From contig VFFS01000045.1 of assembly GCA_009392815.1 (NCBI GenBank), positions 1 to 64,000 on the forward strand: DNA of 64,000 nucleotides. Direction: 5' to 3'. The notes beneath the pieces were generated by a model that saw only the letters and a list, made by a program, of their open reading frames with translations, was not told the DNA's origin and did no database searches. The DNA comes from SAR202 cluster bacterium (lineage in GTDB: Bacteria; Chloroflexota; Dehalococcoidia; Lucifugimonadales; UBA826). The position numbers were made by a program, and so were the translations under genes. Positions 30,581 to 39,380 of the stretch are shown here, piece by piece. Each line of letters starts with the position of its first letter. Position 1 is the stretch's first letter.

Positions 30581-31312
30581 TTACCTGATGGGTCTTTTAG
30601 CTGGCATGCCTGCTCGTCGAGGGTACCGATCAGGCGTATTACTATCCTTAAGGACTACAACTAATCGTCCATCCAATTTGGCTATTCGAGTCGAACAATC
30701 CACCACCTCGATAACCCGTCCTCCCAACACAGAGATGGAATTCATAGCACTATTCAACTCTGCATTCACTGTTCTGCCTTTCATCGCAACCATCACTCCC
30801 CCCATGTTGCAAAAAGGGAGACAGTATTCGGCAAGAACATTAAGCTTTGATACAGCTCTAGAAACGACAATATCATAGGACTCCCTGTAGCCTTGTTTGT
30901 GTCCCTGTATCTCTGCTCTCTCTGACACTATCTCGAGACCAGACAAGTCTAGTTTTTTGCAAACTTCTTGCAAAAAGTGGCATTTTTTTGAAGACGACTC
31001 AAGCAAAGTTACATGCAATTTCGGGAAGAGTAATTTCAATATCATCCCTGGTAAACCAGCTCCCGTTCCCACATCTATTAACCTCGTATGCCCACTGTCA
31101 CAATGACTCGATAAAGAATCAATCATAACCAGGGAAGCAGAATCAAGATAATGCCTATATACCGCGTCATTCCAGTCAGTTACAGATGTCAGATTAGTAT
31201 GCCCATTCCACTCAATAAGGATTTCATGATAACTTTTTATCAAATCCACAAGTTCATTTCTGGGATCTATTCCAAATTCACGCAGTCCTTGTTCAAAAAT
31301 GTCGGAATTCAA
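30581..31312 (-). CDS. rsmG: 16S rRNA (guanine-N7) methyltransferase RsmG
   Basis: LIDVGTGAGLPGMILKLLFPKLHVTLLESSSKKCHFL, SRAVSKLNVLAEYCLP. Confidence 0.95.
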   Translation of the reverse strand: MNSDIFEQGLREFGIDPRNELVDLIKSYHEILIEWNGHTNLTSVTDWNDAVYRHYLDSASLVMIDSLSSHCDSGHTRLIDVGTGAGLPGMILKLLFPKLHVTLLESSSKKCHFLQEVCKKLDLSGLEIVSERAEIQGHKQGYRESYDIVVSRAVSKLNVLAEYCLPFCNMGGVMVAMKGRTVNAELNSAMNSISVLGGRVIEVVDCSTRIAKLDGRLVVVLKDSNTPDRYPRRAGMPAKRPIR

Positions 31313-31642
31313 TGTTCACCAACTCACACTTTTTTTAAATCAGTATAGTTGAGAATAGATCATAAAATTCTCCTAAAACAAACTGTTATTTTGGAGAAAA
31401 TCAAAATCTGGATGCTAGGGATAAGTTAGTAACAACCCTGTTTAACAAATGATCTAGGGCATAAGAAGATACTGAAATAAAATCTCTCCTAATCAAGCAG
31501 TTTGTATCCTCTCTGTTATTGAGAAATTTATGACTGGCAACTGCTATTCCGCATACTTCGTTTGTGTTAACGTAGTACGTGCGCGTACGTGAGGGGATTA
31601 ATTACCAGTAAACCCACTGGGCAAGGAGGCAATGTTTAGGCC

Positions 31643-32776
31643 ATGTTCAGTACAAAATTATTAGCAATTTTGGCCATCCTTGTCGTTGCGATGTTGTCGC
31701 CAGCCTTGGTTACCCAGGCTGCAGAACCACCATCGGTGGGAACAGCATCCATTGAAGACGACAAAGCAACCGGTGATTCTGTTGTAATAGCCTTGTCTGG
31801 GATAAATCCTGGCACATATACCGCGTCATTGGTTTCAGCCAACGACGTGAATTCGCTGTCAGTTGGAAGTGCCGATGTAATACTCCCCGTTATCCAAGGA
31901 GTAATTCAGTCTACCGGGACACTCGACATAACGTTCGATAGTGATTCAGAAGGCTACGACGGTTCAGACCTACTAGCCTCCTTCAGCAGGATAACTATAT
32001 CTGGGTCCGATGGCTTGATAGCCTACAGTGACTCGCTTCCTAACGCTGCTACCGTAGAAATCAATGCTTCGATCTCAAGTGCCCTGGCGCTGAATAACGA
32101 ACTAGATGCAGCTATTTCTGCTGCTGAGGAAGCCCATGCGGCCTCCGATAAGGCCACAATAGACGAAAAAATAGCCCTAGCGTTTGTAAACATATCTGGT
32201 ATTAATGGATTTGCAGATGCCGCAGATGCTAACGCCAAGGCCGCGGTCGCTGCTGCTCCTGACGAAACAGGAATTGGAGCCTCCGCTGCCAACATCAGCG
32301 AGATGGTAGCTAACGTGAAAGCGTGGGCTAACAGTGCTAGCACAACAGCCACAAACGACGTACTTACGAATTCATCGGTAGCTGTTCAAAAAATATTTAT
32401 CGACTCACTCCTTAACCAACTGAATGCAGCAAGAAACGGTTTCGATGCGGACAATAGTGGAGGGGTTGCAGATACTGTCACAGATGCCTCCGATCCTGAT
32501 GAACCTGTGATTATCTCTACCGGTGCAGGAGAAGGTGGCGGGGCCCAGGTATATGATGCTGCTCGAGATATGGCCAATTTCTCTATCACAGCTAGTCCCT
32601 TACCTGCTGCAGAAGTAGTTAAACCAGCAGTAGCTGACTCCACCCATATACTTGATTTGGGTCTCCCAAGTGTGGGTGAGAGCATTCTGGCATCCTTCAT
32701 GCAAATATCGATGCTGGTAGGATTATCTTTGGTAGCAATAGGTGGTGTGCTGTATGCGAAAGGCAGGCGACAATAG
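31643..32776 (+). CDS. predicted secreted/cell-surface protein with C-terminal TM anchor
   Basis: Signal peptide MFSTKLLAILAILVVAMLSPALVTQAAEP; Ala/Ser/Asp-rich body; C-terminal LPSVGES...MLVGLSLVAIGGVLYAKGRRQ. Confidence 0.8.
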   Translation: MFSTKLLAILAILVVAMLSPALVTQAAEPPSVGTASIEDDKATGDSVVIALSGINPGTYTASLVSANDVNSLSVGSADVILPVIQGVIQSTGTLDITFDSDSEGYDGSDLLASFSRITISGSDGLIAYSDSLPNAATVEINASISSALALNNELDAAISAAEEAHAASDKATIDEKIALAFVNISGINGFADAADANAKAAVAAAPDETGIGASAANISEMVANVKAWANSASTTATNDVLTNSSVAVQKIFIDSLLNQLNAARNGFDADNSGGVADTVTDASDPDEPVIISTGAGEGGGAQVYDAARDMANFSITASPLPAAEVVKPAVADSTHILDLGLPSVGESILASFMQISMLVGLSLVAIGGVLYAKGRRQ

Positions 32777-32806
32777 ATTAATCCCAGCAAGCGAGATAAT
32801 ACTGGC

Positions 32807-32851
32807 CCAAATAAAAGAGCCCTGCTTTGCCAGCAGGGCTCTTTTATTTGG
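32807..32851. terminator. strong palindromic terminator, 20-bp perfect arms, 5-nt loop
   Basis: CCAAATAAAAGAGCCCTGCT-TTGCC-AGCAGGGCTCTTTTATTTGG. Confidence 0.93.
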
Positions 32852-32886
32852 TGAAACAGAAAAACAAATTTAACAGGCCACTCCAC

Positions 32887-33606
32887 ATGATAAATTTGCG
32901 CCATATATTAATGACTTTACTTATAGCAACCTTAACGCTAGCTCTCTCGACCTCATGTTCCAACGATAAAAAAAACTTATTAGTAACTTCGCCCACACTA
33001 CCCACTAATCCCATAGAAGTCCTATCAAGTTCTAAGAAAGCTATGTCATCCATCAAAAGTTATCAATTTTACCTGTCTCATCGAATGGCGGATGGATCAA
33101 AAATAGACCAGTCGTTAACTCTAGTTGATGCTACAGGTTCAGTAAGCAGAGACAGCGGAATATATCTTGAAAGCCAGCTTCTATTTGGAAATATCCCCGT
33201 CTCAGCTGGCATAGTCAAAACGGAGGATACGACCTATCTAAGAGATCCACTGACACAGAAATGGCAAATGATAAAGGAAAATACCAATCCATTCGATTTC
33301 TTGGACCCTGACACAATGATTGCATCTATTATTGACGACGTTTATGAGCCTCATGTACTTTCATCAAAAGGCAAATATATAAAAATATCAGGAAAGATAT
33401 CTCCATCGTCATTCGACTATATTTTTCAGGACACAATAAGTGAAGATGTTAATTTAACCATTTGGATCGACGATCAATCCTCCGTTATTGCCAGGGCTGA
33501 AATAGCAGGAAAAATTAGCGAAAGTGACCCAAACGAAATAATTAGAGTTTTAGAAATATCTAGAATCGATGAGGTTATGGATATAGCAACTCCAGACATC
33601 AGATAA
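32887..33606 (+). CDS. LppX/LprAFG-family (LprG-like) lipoprotein
   Basis: Signal peptide with lipobox-like LALSTSC; body SSKKAMSSIKSYQFYLSHRM... typical of LppX_LprAFG. ORF-track start 32827 lies inside the terminator; ATG 32887 preferred. Confidence 0.78.
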   Translation: MINLRHILMTLLIATLTLALSTSCSNDKKNLLVTSPTLPTNPIEVLSSSKKAMSSIKSYQFYLSHRMADGSKIDQSLTLVDATGSVSRDSGIYLESQLLFGNIPVSAGIVKTEDTTYLRDPLTQKWQMIKENTNPFDFLDPDTMIASIIDDVYEPHVLSSKGKYIKISGKISPSSFDYIFQDTISEDVNLTIWIDDQSSVIARAEIAGKISESDPNEIIRVLEISRIDEVMDIATPDIR

Positions 33607-33609
33607 TCA

Positions 33610-35157
33610 TTGAAAACATCCCTCAATAAAAGACGCCAGCACTTGGCAATGTTAGCAATAATAGCGGGTGTCTTTTTCGCTGCAGATGACCAAACTGTAG
33701 TCGTCACAATTATCCCCAGTATGATGACAGACCTTAACGTGGGAGTTACAGAGCTAAATAAAGTCTCTTGGACGATTACTGGATACTTACTTGGATACGT
33801 TGCTGTTATGCCAGTCATGGGGAGATTATCAGACATATTCGGCAGACGAAATATATATGTCATAGGGATGGTAATTTTCATGCTCGGATCGATTGGAACT
33901 GCAATGACAGGATCAATGTACTGGCTCATAGACTCTGAGACACTGAGGAATTCGAATTTCGGTAATTCTTTGGGCTTGATTGTTAGAACGACATCGACAA
34001 TAGAATGGATTGTAGTAACCAGAATAATTCAATCCATAGGTGCGGGAGCTTTGGTCCCCGTTTCAATAGCGATGGTTGCCGACATATATCCAATTGGGAA
34101 AAGGGCCATGGCTTTCGGACTCATAGGGGCTGCCGCTGAAATGGGAGCAGTAATAGGGCCAGTCTGGGGAGGCCTGCTGACAAAGTTGTTGGACTGGCAG
34201 TGGGTATTTTGGTTAAATATTCCCATTGCTATTGTGGTTTTGTCCGGAATTTATCTGTCGTTCCCTAATACAAAAAAAAATAAAGGAAAGGTAGATTACA
34301 TTGGTGCCGCAATGATAGCGGGAGCCCTTTGCCTGATAACTCTCGGATTCTCTTATCTAGGCCAATCAAACACTCAGGTATATTTTTATCTTACGCTGGG
34401 GGTACTTTGCCTAATAGGATACCCATTCCTAGCAGCGCGAATTTCAAATCCTATTATCCCACTAGCTCTCTTCAGGAACCTGGAGTTCGTTGCCTCCAAT
34501 ATTGTTAACATACTTTACGGGGCAGCTTTGATGATTGCATTGGTAACGATTCCGCTAATGGCGAATACCATTTTAATGAAATCTCCAATGGAAGGTGCCT
34601 TAATTCTTTCGCGGCTGACAATTGCCATACCGATTGGAGCAATTATTGGGGGCGTTTTAACGAAAAAACTCGACCGAAGAATCCCATCAATAACTGCTTT
34701 AGTCATGTGTGGAATGGCTCTTCTACTAATGAAATACTGGGATCAAAATATCGAAGATCCGCTTATGAGCTTACATCTGATAATCGCTGGCCTCGGATTT
34801 GGTTTAATAATCGCTCCCGTTACAGTGACAGCTGTAAACTCGGGACGAGAAACTATGAAAGGCGCTGCAGCCGGGGTGATAACCACCTCTAGGTTTATTG
34901 GAATGACTTTAGGGGTATCCGCTATAGCCGCATGGGGTTCAGGCCAATTCCAAGATTTACTTATTGGGGTAGAGGTTCCTTTACAAAGTGTTGGGGAAAC
35001 TGCCACACAGATGTCTACACGTTTGGACCAATTTCAGACCACATTAACAGGAATCGGAGTCTCAATATTCAGCGATTTTTACCAAGTCGCCGGCATTATA
35101 TGCATATTGGCGATCTTCCCATGCATATTTATGAAAAAAGAATCATCTAGTTACTAA
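33610..35157 (+). CDS. DHA2-type MFS transporter (P55/EmrB-like)
   Basis: GYLLGYVAVMPVMGRLSDIFGRRN, RIIQSIGAGALVPVSIAMVADIYP; about 14 TM; TTG start 4 bp after the lipoprotein stop. Confidence 0.9.
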   Translation: MKTSLNKRRQHLAMLAIIAGVFFAADDQTVVVTIIPSMMTDLNVGVTELNKVSWTITGYLLGYVAVMPVMGRLSDIFGRRNIYVIGMVIFMLGSIGTAMTGSMYWLIDSETLRNSNFGNSLGLIVRTTSTIEWIVVTRIIQSIGAGALVPVSIAMVADIYPIGKRAMAFGLIGAAAEMGAVIGPVWGGLLTKLLDWQWVFWLNIPIAIVVLSGIYLSFPNTKKNKGKVDYIGAAMIAGALCLITLGFSYLGQSNTQVYFYLTLGVLCLIGYPFLAARISNPIIPLALFRNLEFVASNIVNILYGAALMIALVTIPLMANTILMKSPMEGALILSRLTIAIPIGAIIGGVLTKKLDRRIPSITALVMCGMALLLMKYWDQNIEDPLMSLHLIIAGLGFGLIIAPVTVTAVNSGRETMKGAAAGVITTSRFIGMTLGVSAIAAWGSGQFQDLLIGVEVPLQSVGETATQMSTRLDQFQTTLTGIGVSIFSDFYQVAGIICILAIFPCIFMKKESSSY

Positions 35158-35944
35158 ATCTTCCCCCATCAACATTAATCGCCTGTCCAGTAATGTTAGA
35201 GGACAAATCTGAGACAAGAAAAGCGCAGAGATTTCCAATGTCCTCGGGCGTTTGCTCTCTCTTCAAAGGAATAGTCTCCTGAACAACCCTTTCAAAGAAT
35301 TCCCTACCACTTTCATCATTCGATGAAATACGGGAGCTGTGCGTTCTCCTTCTTGCAATAGCCTCCCACATTGGTGTCCATAGCAACCCCGGACAAATAG
35401 CGTTTACATTTATTCCGAATTCTGCCAACTCCAAAGCGCTAGACTGAGTCAAACTAATAACCGCGGCCTTAGTGGTACTGTAATGTGGCAAATCTGGGCT
35501 TCCACGCCTACCTGCTATTGAAGCAATATTAACGACCTTCCCATACTTCATTTCTTTCATATGGGGAGAGACTGCCTGTGTAACTCGAGCTACACCTCGA
35601 ACATTTACTGAATGTACTTGATCCCAATCATCATCATTAGGTATCTCCCTATCCCACCACTCTGATGCCCCTATAATCCCTGCATTATTAACTAGGATGT
35701 CTACCTTTCCAAAAGTTTCTAAGGCAAGTGAAACCATTTCTTCTACGTCACTTAGATTGGTTACATCCGCCTTGCACGGTACATGGGTGCCTTTTAAAGA
35801 ATCAGAGATATCTTTTACACCTTGAAAATTTCTGTCGGCAATTAGTGTAGAAGCGCCGGCCGATGAAAGCACCTTCACAATTCCCATCCCTATTCCACTA
35901 GCCCCCCCAGTAACAATCACGGATTTTCCCTCAAGTCCTATCAT
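35147..35944 (-). CDS. SDR family oxidoreductase
   Basis: VTGGASGIGMGIVKVL, NNAGIIG, HYSTTKAAV, GQAINVDGG. Confidence 0.94.
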   Translation of the reverse strand: MIGLEGKSVIVTGGASGIGMGIVKVLSSAGASTLIADRNFQGVKDISDSLKGTHVPCKADVTNLSDVEEMVSLALETFGKVDILVNNAGIIGASEWWDREIPNDDDWDQVHSVNVRGVARVTQAVSPHMKEMKYGKVVNIASIAGRRGSPDLPHYSTTKAAVISLTQSSALELAEFGINVNAICPGLLWTPMWEAIARRRTHSSRISSNDESGREFFERVVQETIPLKREQTPEDIGNLCAFLVSDLSSNITGQAINVDGGRFSN

Positions 35945-36030
35945 TAGTACACTCCCATACTGCCATTGATTTGGAAACTATAGGCAGTCTGTTTAGAGGA
36001 GAGTCAAATAAACTCACACAGACCACCCAA

Positions 36031-36384
36031 TTAATTCAAAAGCTCTGCCAAGGCCTTTTTATCCGTTCCAACGAAAAGCTTACCTTTTCCAGAAATCAAT
36101 GGGCGTCGAATTAGCCTGGGTTCTTGGAGCATCAGTCCGACCAGATCCCCTTGGTTCAAGTTATCTCGATCAAGTTGGAGTTTCCTGAATGACGGGCTCC
36201 TAAATGAGAAGAAATCCTCCGGATTTCTAGATCCTATAATTCCAATCAACTCATCCTCGGAGAAAGGATCTTTAAAAAAGTCTCTCTCCAAAAGTTTGTA
36301 ACCAGCCTGTGAGAGCTCCGCACCCACTTTCTTGCATGTGCTTCAACGACCCCAGGTATAAAAAGTAATTGTATCGATTTCCAT
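36031..36384 (-). CDS. candidate selenocysteine-containing ArsC/Spx-family protein (in-frame UGA at codon 14; U-S-T-C motif)
   Basis: Minus-strand read from ATG 36384: MEIDTITFYTWGR-(TGA)-STCKKVGAELSQAGYKLLERDFFKDPFSEDELIGIIG...PRLIRRPLISGKGKLFVGTDKKALAELLN. ATG overlaps hom stop (TGATG). ORF track shows only the part after GTG 36327. Confidence 0.8.
36309..36327 (-). promoter_or_regulatory. putative bacterial SECIS-like hairpin
   Basis: RNA GUGGGUGC-GGA-GCUCUCAC: 5 bp (one G.U), U.U mismatch, 2 bp, GGA loop; loop begins 23 nt after the UGA (36343-36345). Confidence 0.5.
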
Positions 36385-37676
36385 CACTCCGCAACTCTAA
36401 TCATATTTCCAATGCCCGCTACAACACCCAAGTCCATTATGTCTTTAACAGCAATCTGAACTGATCTTTCCGTGGCCCTATGGGTCATTATAACCAGTTC
36501 AGCAGTCCCATGTTTCGGATCGAAACCTTTCTGTATAAAAGAAGAAATACTTATATTATTTTCTGCCAGTGCCGACCCGATTTGTGCTAAAACGCCAGGT
36601 TCATCCTTAGCTTCTAATCTCAAATAATACTTGGTCTGGAGATCAGAAATAGATTGCACCTTTATTGTCTCGGATAGCCTGACAGGATCCAGAAATGCAG
36701 CGTTGCCAGCAATATTCCGACCTATATTTATGATATCAGCCACGATAGCACTGGAAGTAGGCATTGACCCTGCACCTGGACCATGAAAAAGCACCCGCCC
36801 AGTGAGATCTGTCTCAATTTCTATAGCGTTGAGAACTCCATCAACTTTAGCAAGCATCTGATCCTTTTCTACCAGAGCCGGATGAACTCTAGCTTGGACT
36901 TCACCATTCGTCCTTGAGGATACAGCCAACAATTTAATCGTATACCCAAGTTCATCAGCATACTGAAAATCCTTGGCACTGAGGCCAGTTATCCCCTCAC
37001 AAAAAACATCATCATCTTTTACTTGTGCACGAAATCCAAGTGTAGACAAGATGGCAAGCTTATACGCAGCGTCTATTCCTTCAACATCATTAGTAGGATC
37101 AGGTTCTGCATAACCAAGTTCTTGGGCTTCTTTCAACACCGTCTCATAATCTATGTTTTCCGTGGACATCCTGGTTAGCATGTAATTCGTGGTTCCGTTG
37201 ATTATCGCCTTTATGCCATTAACTTCGTTGGCAACAAGGTCCCGCATCAGCGGCGATACAACAGGAGTACCCCCTGCCACACTTGCTTCAAATAGTACTC
37301 GCACGTCTCTTTCCCTAGCAATATCAAATATTTCAGGCCCGTGCTTTGCCATGACTTCTTTGTTAGCCGTAACAACATGTTTACCTGCTTTCAACGCAGC
37401 CAATATGAACTCAAGAGCCGGATGTTCTCCACCCATAACTTCCACGACAATATCAACATCATCTCTTTCAATTATTTCATCAAAGTTATCTGTGAACAGG
37501 CTAGGAGAAACATCAAATGAACGTGATTTAGACTTGTCTCTTACCAAGATTAACTTAAGATCAACATTCGCCCCAATCTGATTCGTGAGCGAATCCGATT
37601 TTTGGAAAAGAGCTTCAGCAACGCCAGAACCAACTACTCCCATTCCCAACATTGCTACACCTACAGACTTATTCAC
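36384..37676 (-). CDS. hom: homoserine dehydrogenase with C-terminal ACT domain
   Basis: AMLGMGVVGSGVAEAL, GGTPVV, NGTTNYMLTRM, EAQELGYAEPDPTNDVEGIDAAYKLAILS. Confidence 0.97.
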   Translation of the reverse strand: MNKSVGVAMLGMGVVGSGVAEALFQKSDSLTNQIGANVDLKLILVRDKSKSRSFDVSPSLFTDNFDEIIERDDVDIVVEVMGGEHPALEFILAALKAGKHVVTANKEVMAKHGPEIFDIARERDVRVLFEASVAGGTPVVSPLMRDLVANEVNGIKAIINGTTNYMLTRMSTENIDYETVLKEAQELGYAEPDPTNDVEGIDAAYKLAILSTLGFRAQVKDDDVFCEGITGLSAKDFQYADELGYTIKLLAVSSRTNGEVQARVHPALVEKDQMLAKVDGVLNAIEIETDLTGRVLFHGPGAGSMPTSSAIVADIINIGRNIAGNAAFLDPVRLSETIKVQSISDLQTKYYLRLEAKDEPGVLAQIGSALAENNISISSFIQKGFDPKHGTAELVIMTHRATERSVQIAVKDIMDLGVVAGIGNMIRVAE

Positions 37677-37684
37677 GACGTATC

Positions 37685-38830
37685 TTAAGGTCCACCAAGA
37701 ATTTGTTGGAAGGGATCTGGTGTAGGTTCGGGAATATCAATACTTATCTTCATTTGCTCAAATATCCAGTTATATATGTCCGAGTTGAATACTGCATATA
37801 CCTCATGGGACTTCCGTTGTTGATTAACCCATTCCACAAGCGCTTTATTTTTGAGTTCGTCCCTGACACTTGGAGATAATTCCTTTCCTTTCTGTTTATC
37901 ACTGATCATGAAGAAGTAGAGCTGGTTCTTGTTATCCACATTAGGAATTGGGTCCGTTATTTGGCCAGGTTCTAAGTCAAAGAACGCATATTCATAATCA
38001 GGAATAACACCTTTCGCTACCCAACCTATCTCACCTCCCCGGCGAATAGTTTCAGGAATATCCTCAGAAAACTCCCTAACTATCTCAAAGAATGCAGCTT
38101 GGTAGGTAGCTGGATTATTAGCTCCTCTTATTGCATCTTCGAATTTGATATTCATGATATCGATTTCACCCCTTGAGGACATCACAAGGCGGAATAAGTA
38201 AACTTGTTCAGCAACAAACGGAACTGAGTCTCCCACATATGTACGAACTTTCTCACGGAGCATGCTCTTCCTTACCAGCTCCCTATGAGTGGGTTCATCA
38301 ATCTGAACCATGTTCAAATAAGAGGAATACCTTTCTTTCGTTTCCCGAGTTATCTGCTCGTCACTCTTGCCAAGGGATTCCTGTTCGCTGGGTCTCATCA
38401 TGGCATCTACCCGAGTATCTATTTCACTATCGGAAACAGTCACTCCAAGTGATGGAGCGCTCTGCTTAATAATCTCATTCTCCACGACAGTTTGAAGAGA
38501 TTCAAAAATATTTGTGCTTGCATCAATCGATTCGCCAGCAAACTCCGCACTTCTTTGCTTTATCCTAACCAATTCCACCAAGTCACCGCGGGTGTATTTC
38601 ACATCATTAACACTAACAACGAGTTCCCTTGGAGGCAAAACAAAAGCGACGACATATCCAATAGCGAATACGGCCAATATTAGAAAAATTGCAGCCCCAA
38701 CGGCTCCTATCGCCAATCTTTGCCTTCTTCGAAGACGAGGTTGCCTCATAGCCTGATGGCGCCTATCCAGACGGTGGGTCCCGGATTGGACACGTTCAGA
38801 AACTCTTCTTGTAGGATTAGAATCCGCCAA
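37685..38830 (-). CDS. membrane-anchored PpiC/SurA-like peptidyl-prolyl isomerase
   Basis: N-terminal TM; SurA_N-like helices; parvulin-like FSEDIPETIRRGGEIGWVAKGVIPDYEYAFFDLEPGQITDPIPN. Confidence 0.82.
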   Translation of the reverse strand: MADSNPTRRVSERVQSGTHRLDRRHQAMRQPRLRRRQRLAIGAVGAAIFLILAVFAIGYVVAFVLPPRELVVSVNDVKYTRGDLVELVRIKQRSAEFAGESIDASTNIFESLQTVVENEIIKQSAPSLGVTVSDSEIDTRVDAMMRPSEQESLGKSDEQITRETKERYSSYLNMVQIDEPTHRELVRKSMLREKVRTYVGDSVPFVAEQVYLFRLVMSSRGEIDIMNIKFEDAIRGANNPATYQAAFFEIVREFSEDIPETIRRGGEIGWVAKGVIPDYEYAFFDLEPGQITDPIPNVDNKNQLYFFMISDKQKGKELSPSVRDELKNKALVEWVNQQRKSHEVYAVFNSDIYNWIFEQMKISIDIPEPTPDPFQQILGGP

Positions 38831-38937
38831 TAAACTAACCGTGAAACCTAAATTTAGTTAAATATCTACCTCTGAAATTAGGGTTATTTCAAACAGATAA
38901 GTCGAGATTTTCAAACCGATCTGTCTGTATACATAAT

Positions 38938-39246
38938 CTAATTACGAGGCCTAAAGTTGATAGCAAAAGACCCTCTATGCGAAGAGGTGAATGGCAGAAG
39001 TGCAAGCTGCCGTGCTTTTTTGACAGCTCTCGCAAGAGCTCGTTGGTGCCTAGAGCAAACCCCTGTTTTTCTTCTCGCTTCAATCATAAATCGATCTGAA
39101 AGGAATCGCTTCAACCTATCTGTGTCTTTATAATTAATATCCTCAATTTTATCCACACAAAACTGGCACACTTTTCGTCTCGAAAAAAACTTCGGACGTG
39201 GCCTTCTTTGCTGAGGTCTTGACGGCTGAGTCGTATCTGTAGTCAT
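38938..39246 (-). CDS. rpsR: 30S ribosomal protein S18
   Basis: CQFCVDKIEDINYKDTDRLKRFLSD...KTGVCSRHQRALARAVKKARQLALLPFTSSH. Confidence 0.96.
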   Translation of the reverse strand: MTTDTTQPSRPQQRRPRPKFFSRRKVCQFCVDKIEDINYKDTDRLKRFLSDRFMIEARRKTGVCSRHQRALARAVKKARQLALLPFTSSHRGSFAINFRPRN

Positions 39247-39380
39247 TATTCCCCCAAGGGTGAGATCAATAAATTGTTTTATTTGGGTATATCGATTTGA
39301 TTTGTAAGATGTCTAGTATAATAGATGCTAGGTAAGCACGCCTTAATTATTCACTCTATGACACGTAGAATCTTCCGGTT

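Noticed and set aside
30467-30664. 65-aa plus-strand ORF in the gap before rsmG
   Set aside because: Overlaps the rsmG 3' end in antisense; no homology signal visible.
31632-31664. 10-codon overlapping ORF (MFRPCSVQNY) as a possible leader peptide before the surface protein
   Set aside because: Very short and too close to the SD sequence; likely chance.
32386-32904. 172-aa minus-strand ORF spanning the surface protein and the terminator
   Set aside because: It crosses the strong terminator palindrome and is antisense to a gene with a clear signal peptide and TM anchor.
36031-36327. Accepting the 98-aa GTG-start ORF as the full ArsC-like protein
   Set aside because: It would lack the first beta strand and the redox motif; the upstream extension restores both in frame and couples to the hom stop.
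36343-36345. Genome-wide reassignment of UGA (to Trp or Gly)
   Set aside because: TGA acts as a normal stop for hom (36384-36386), for the SDR at 9086-9835 and for the Fe-S protein ending at 25154, and Trp in the same protein is coded by TGG.
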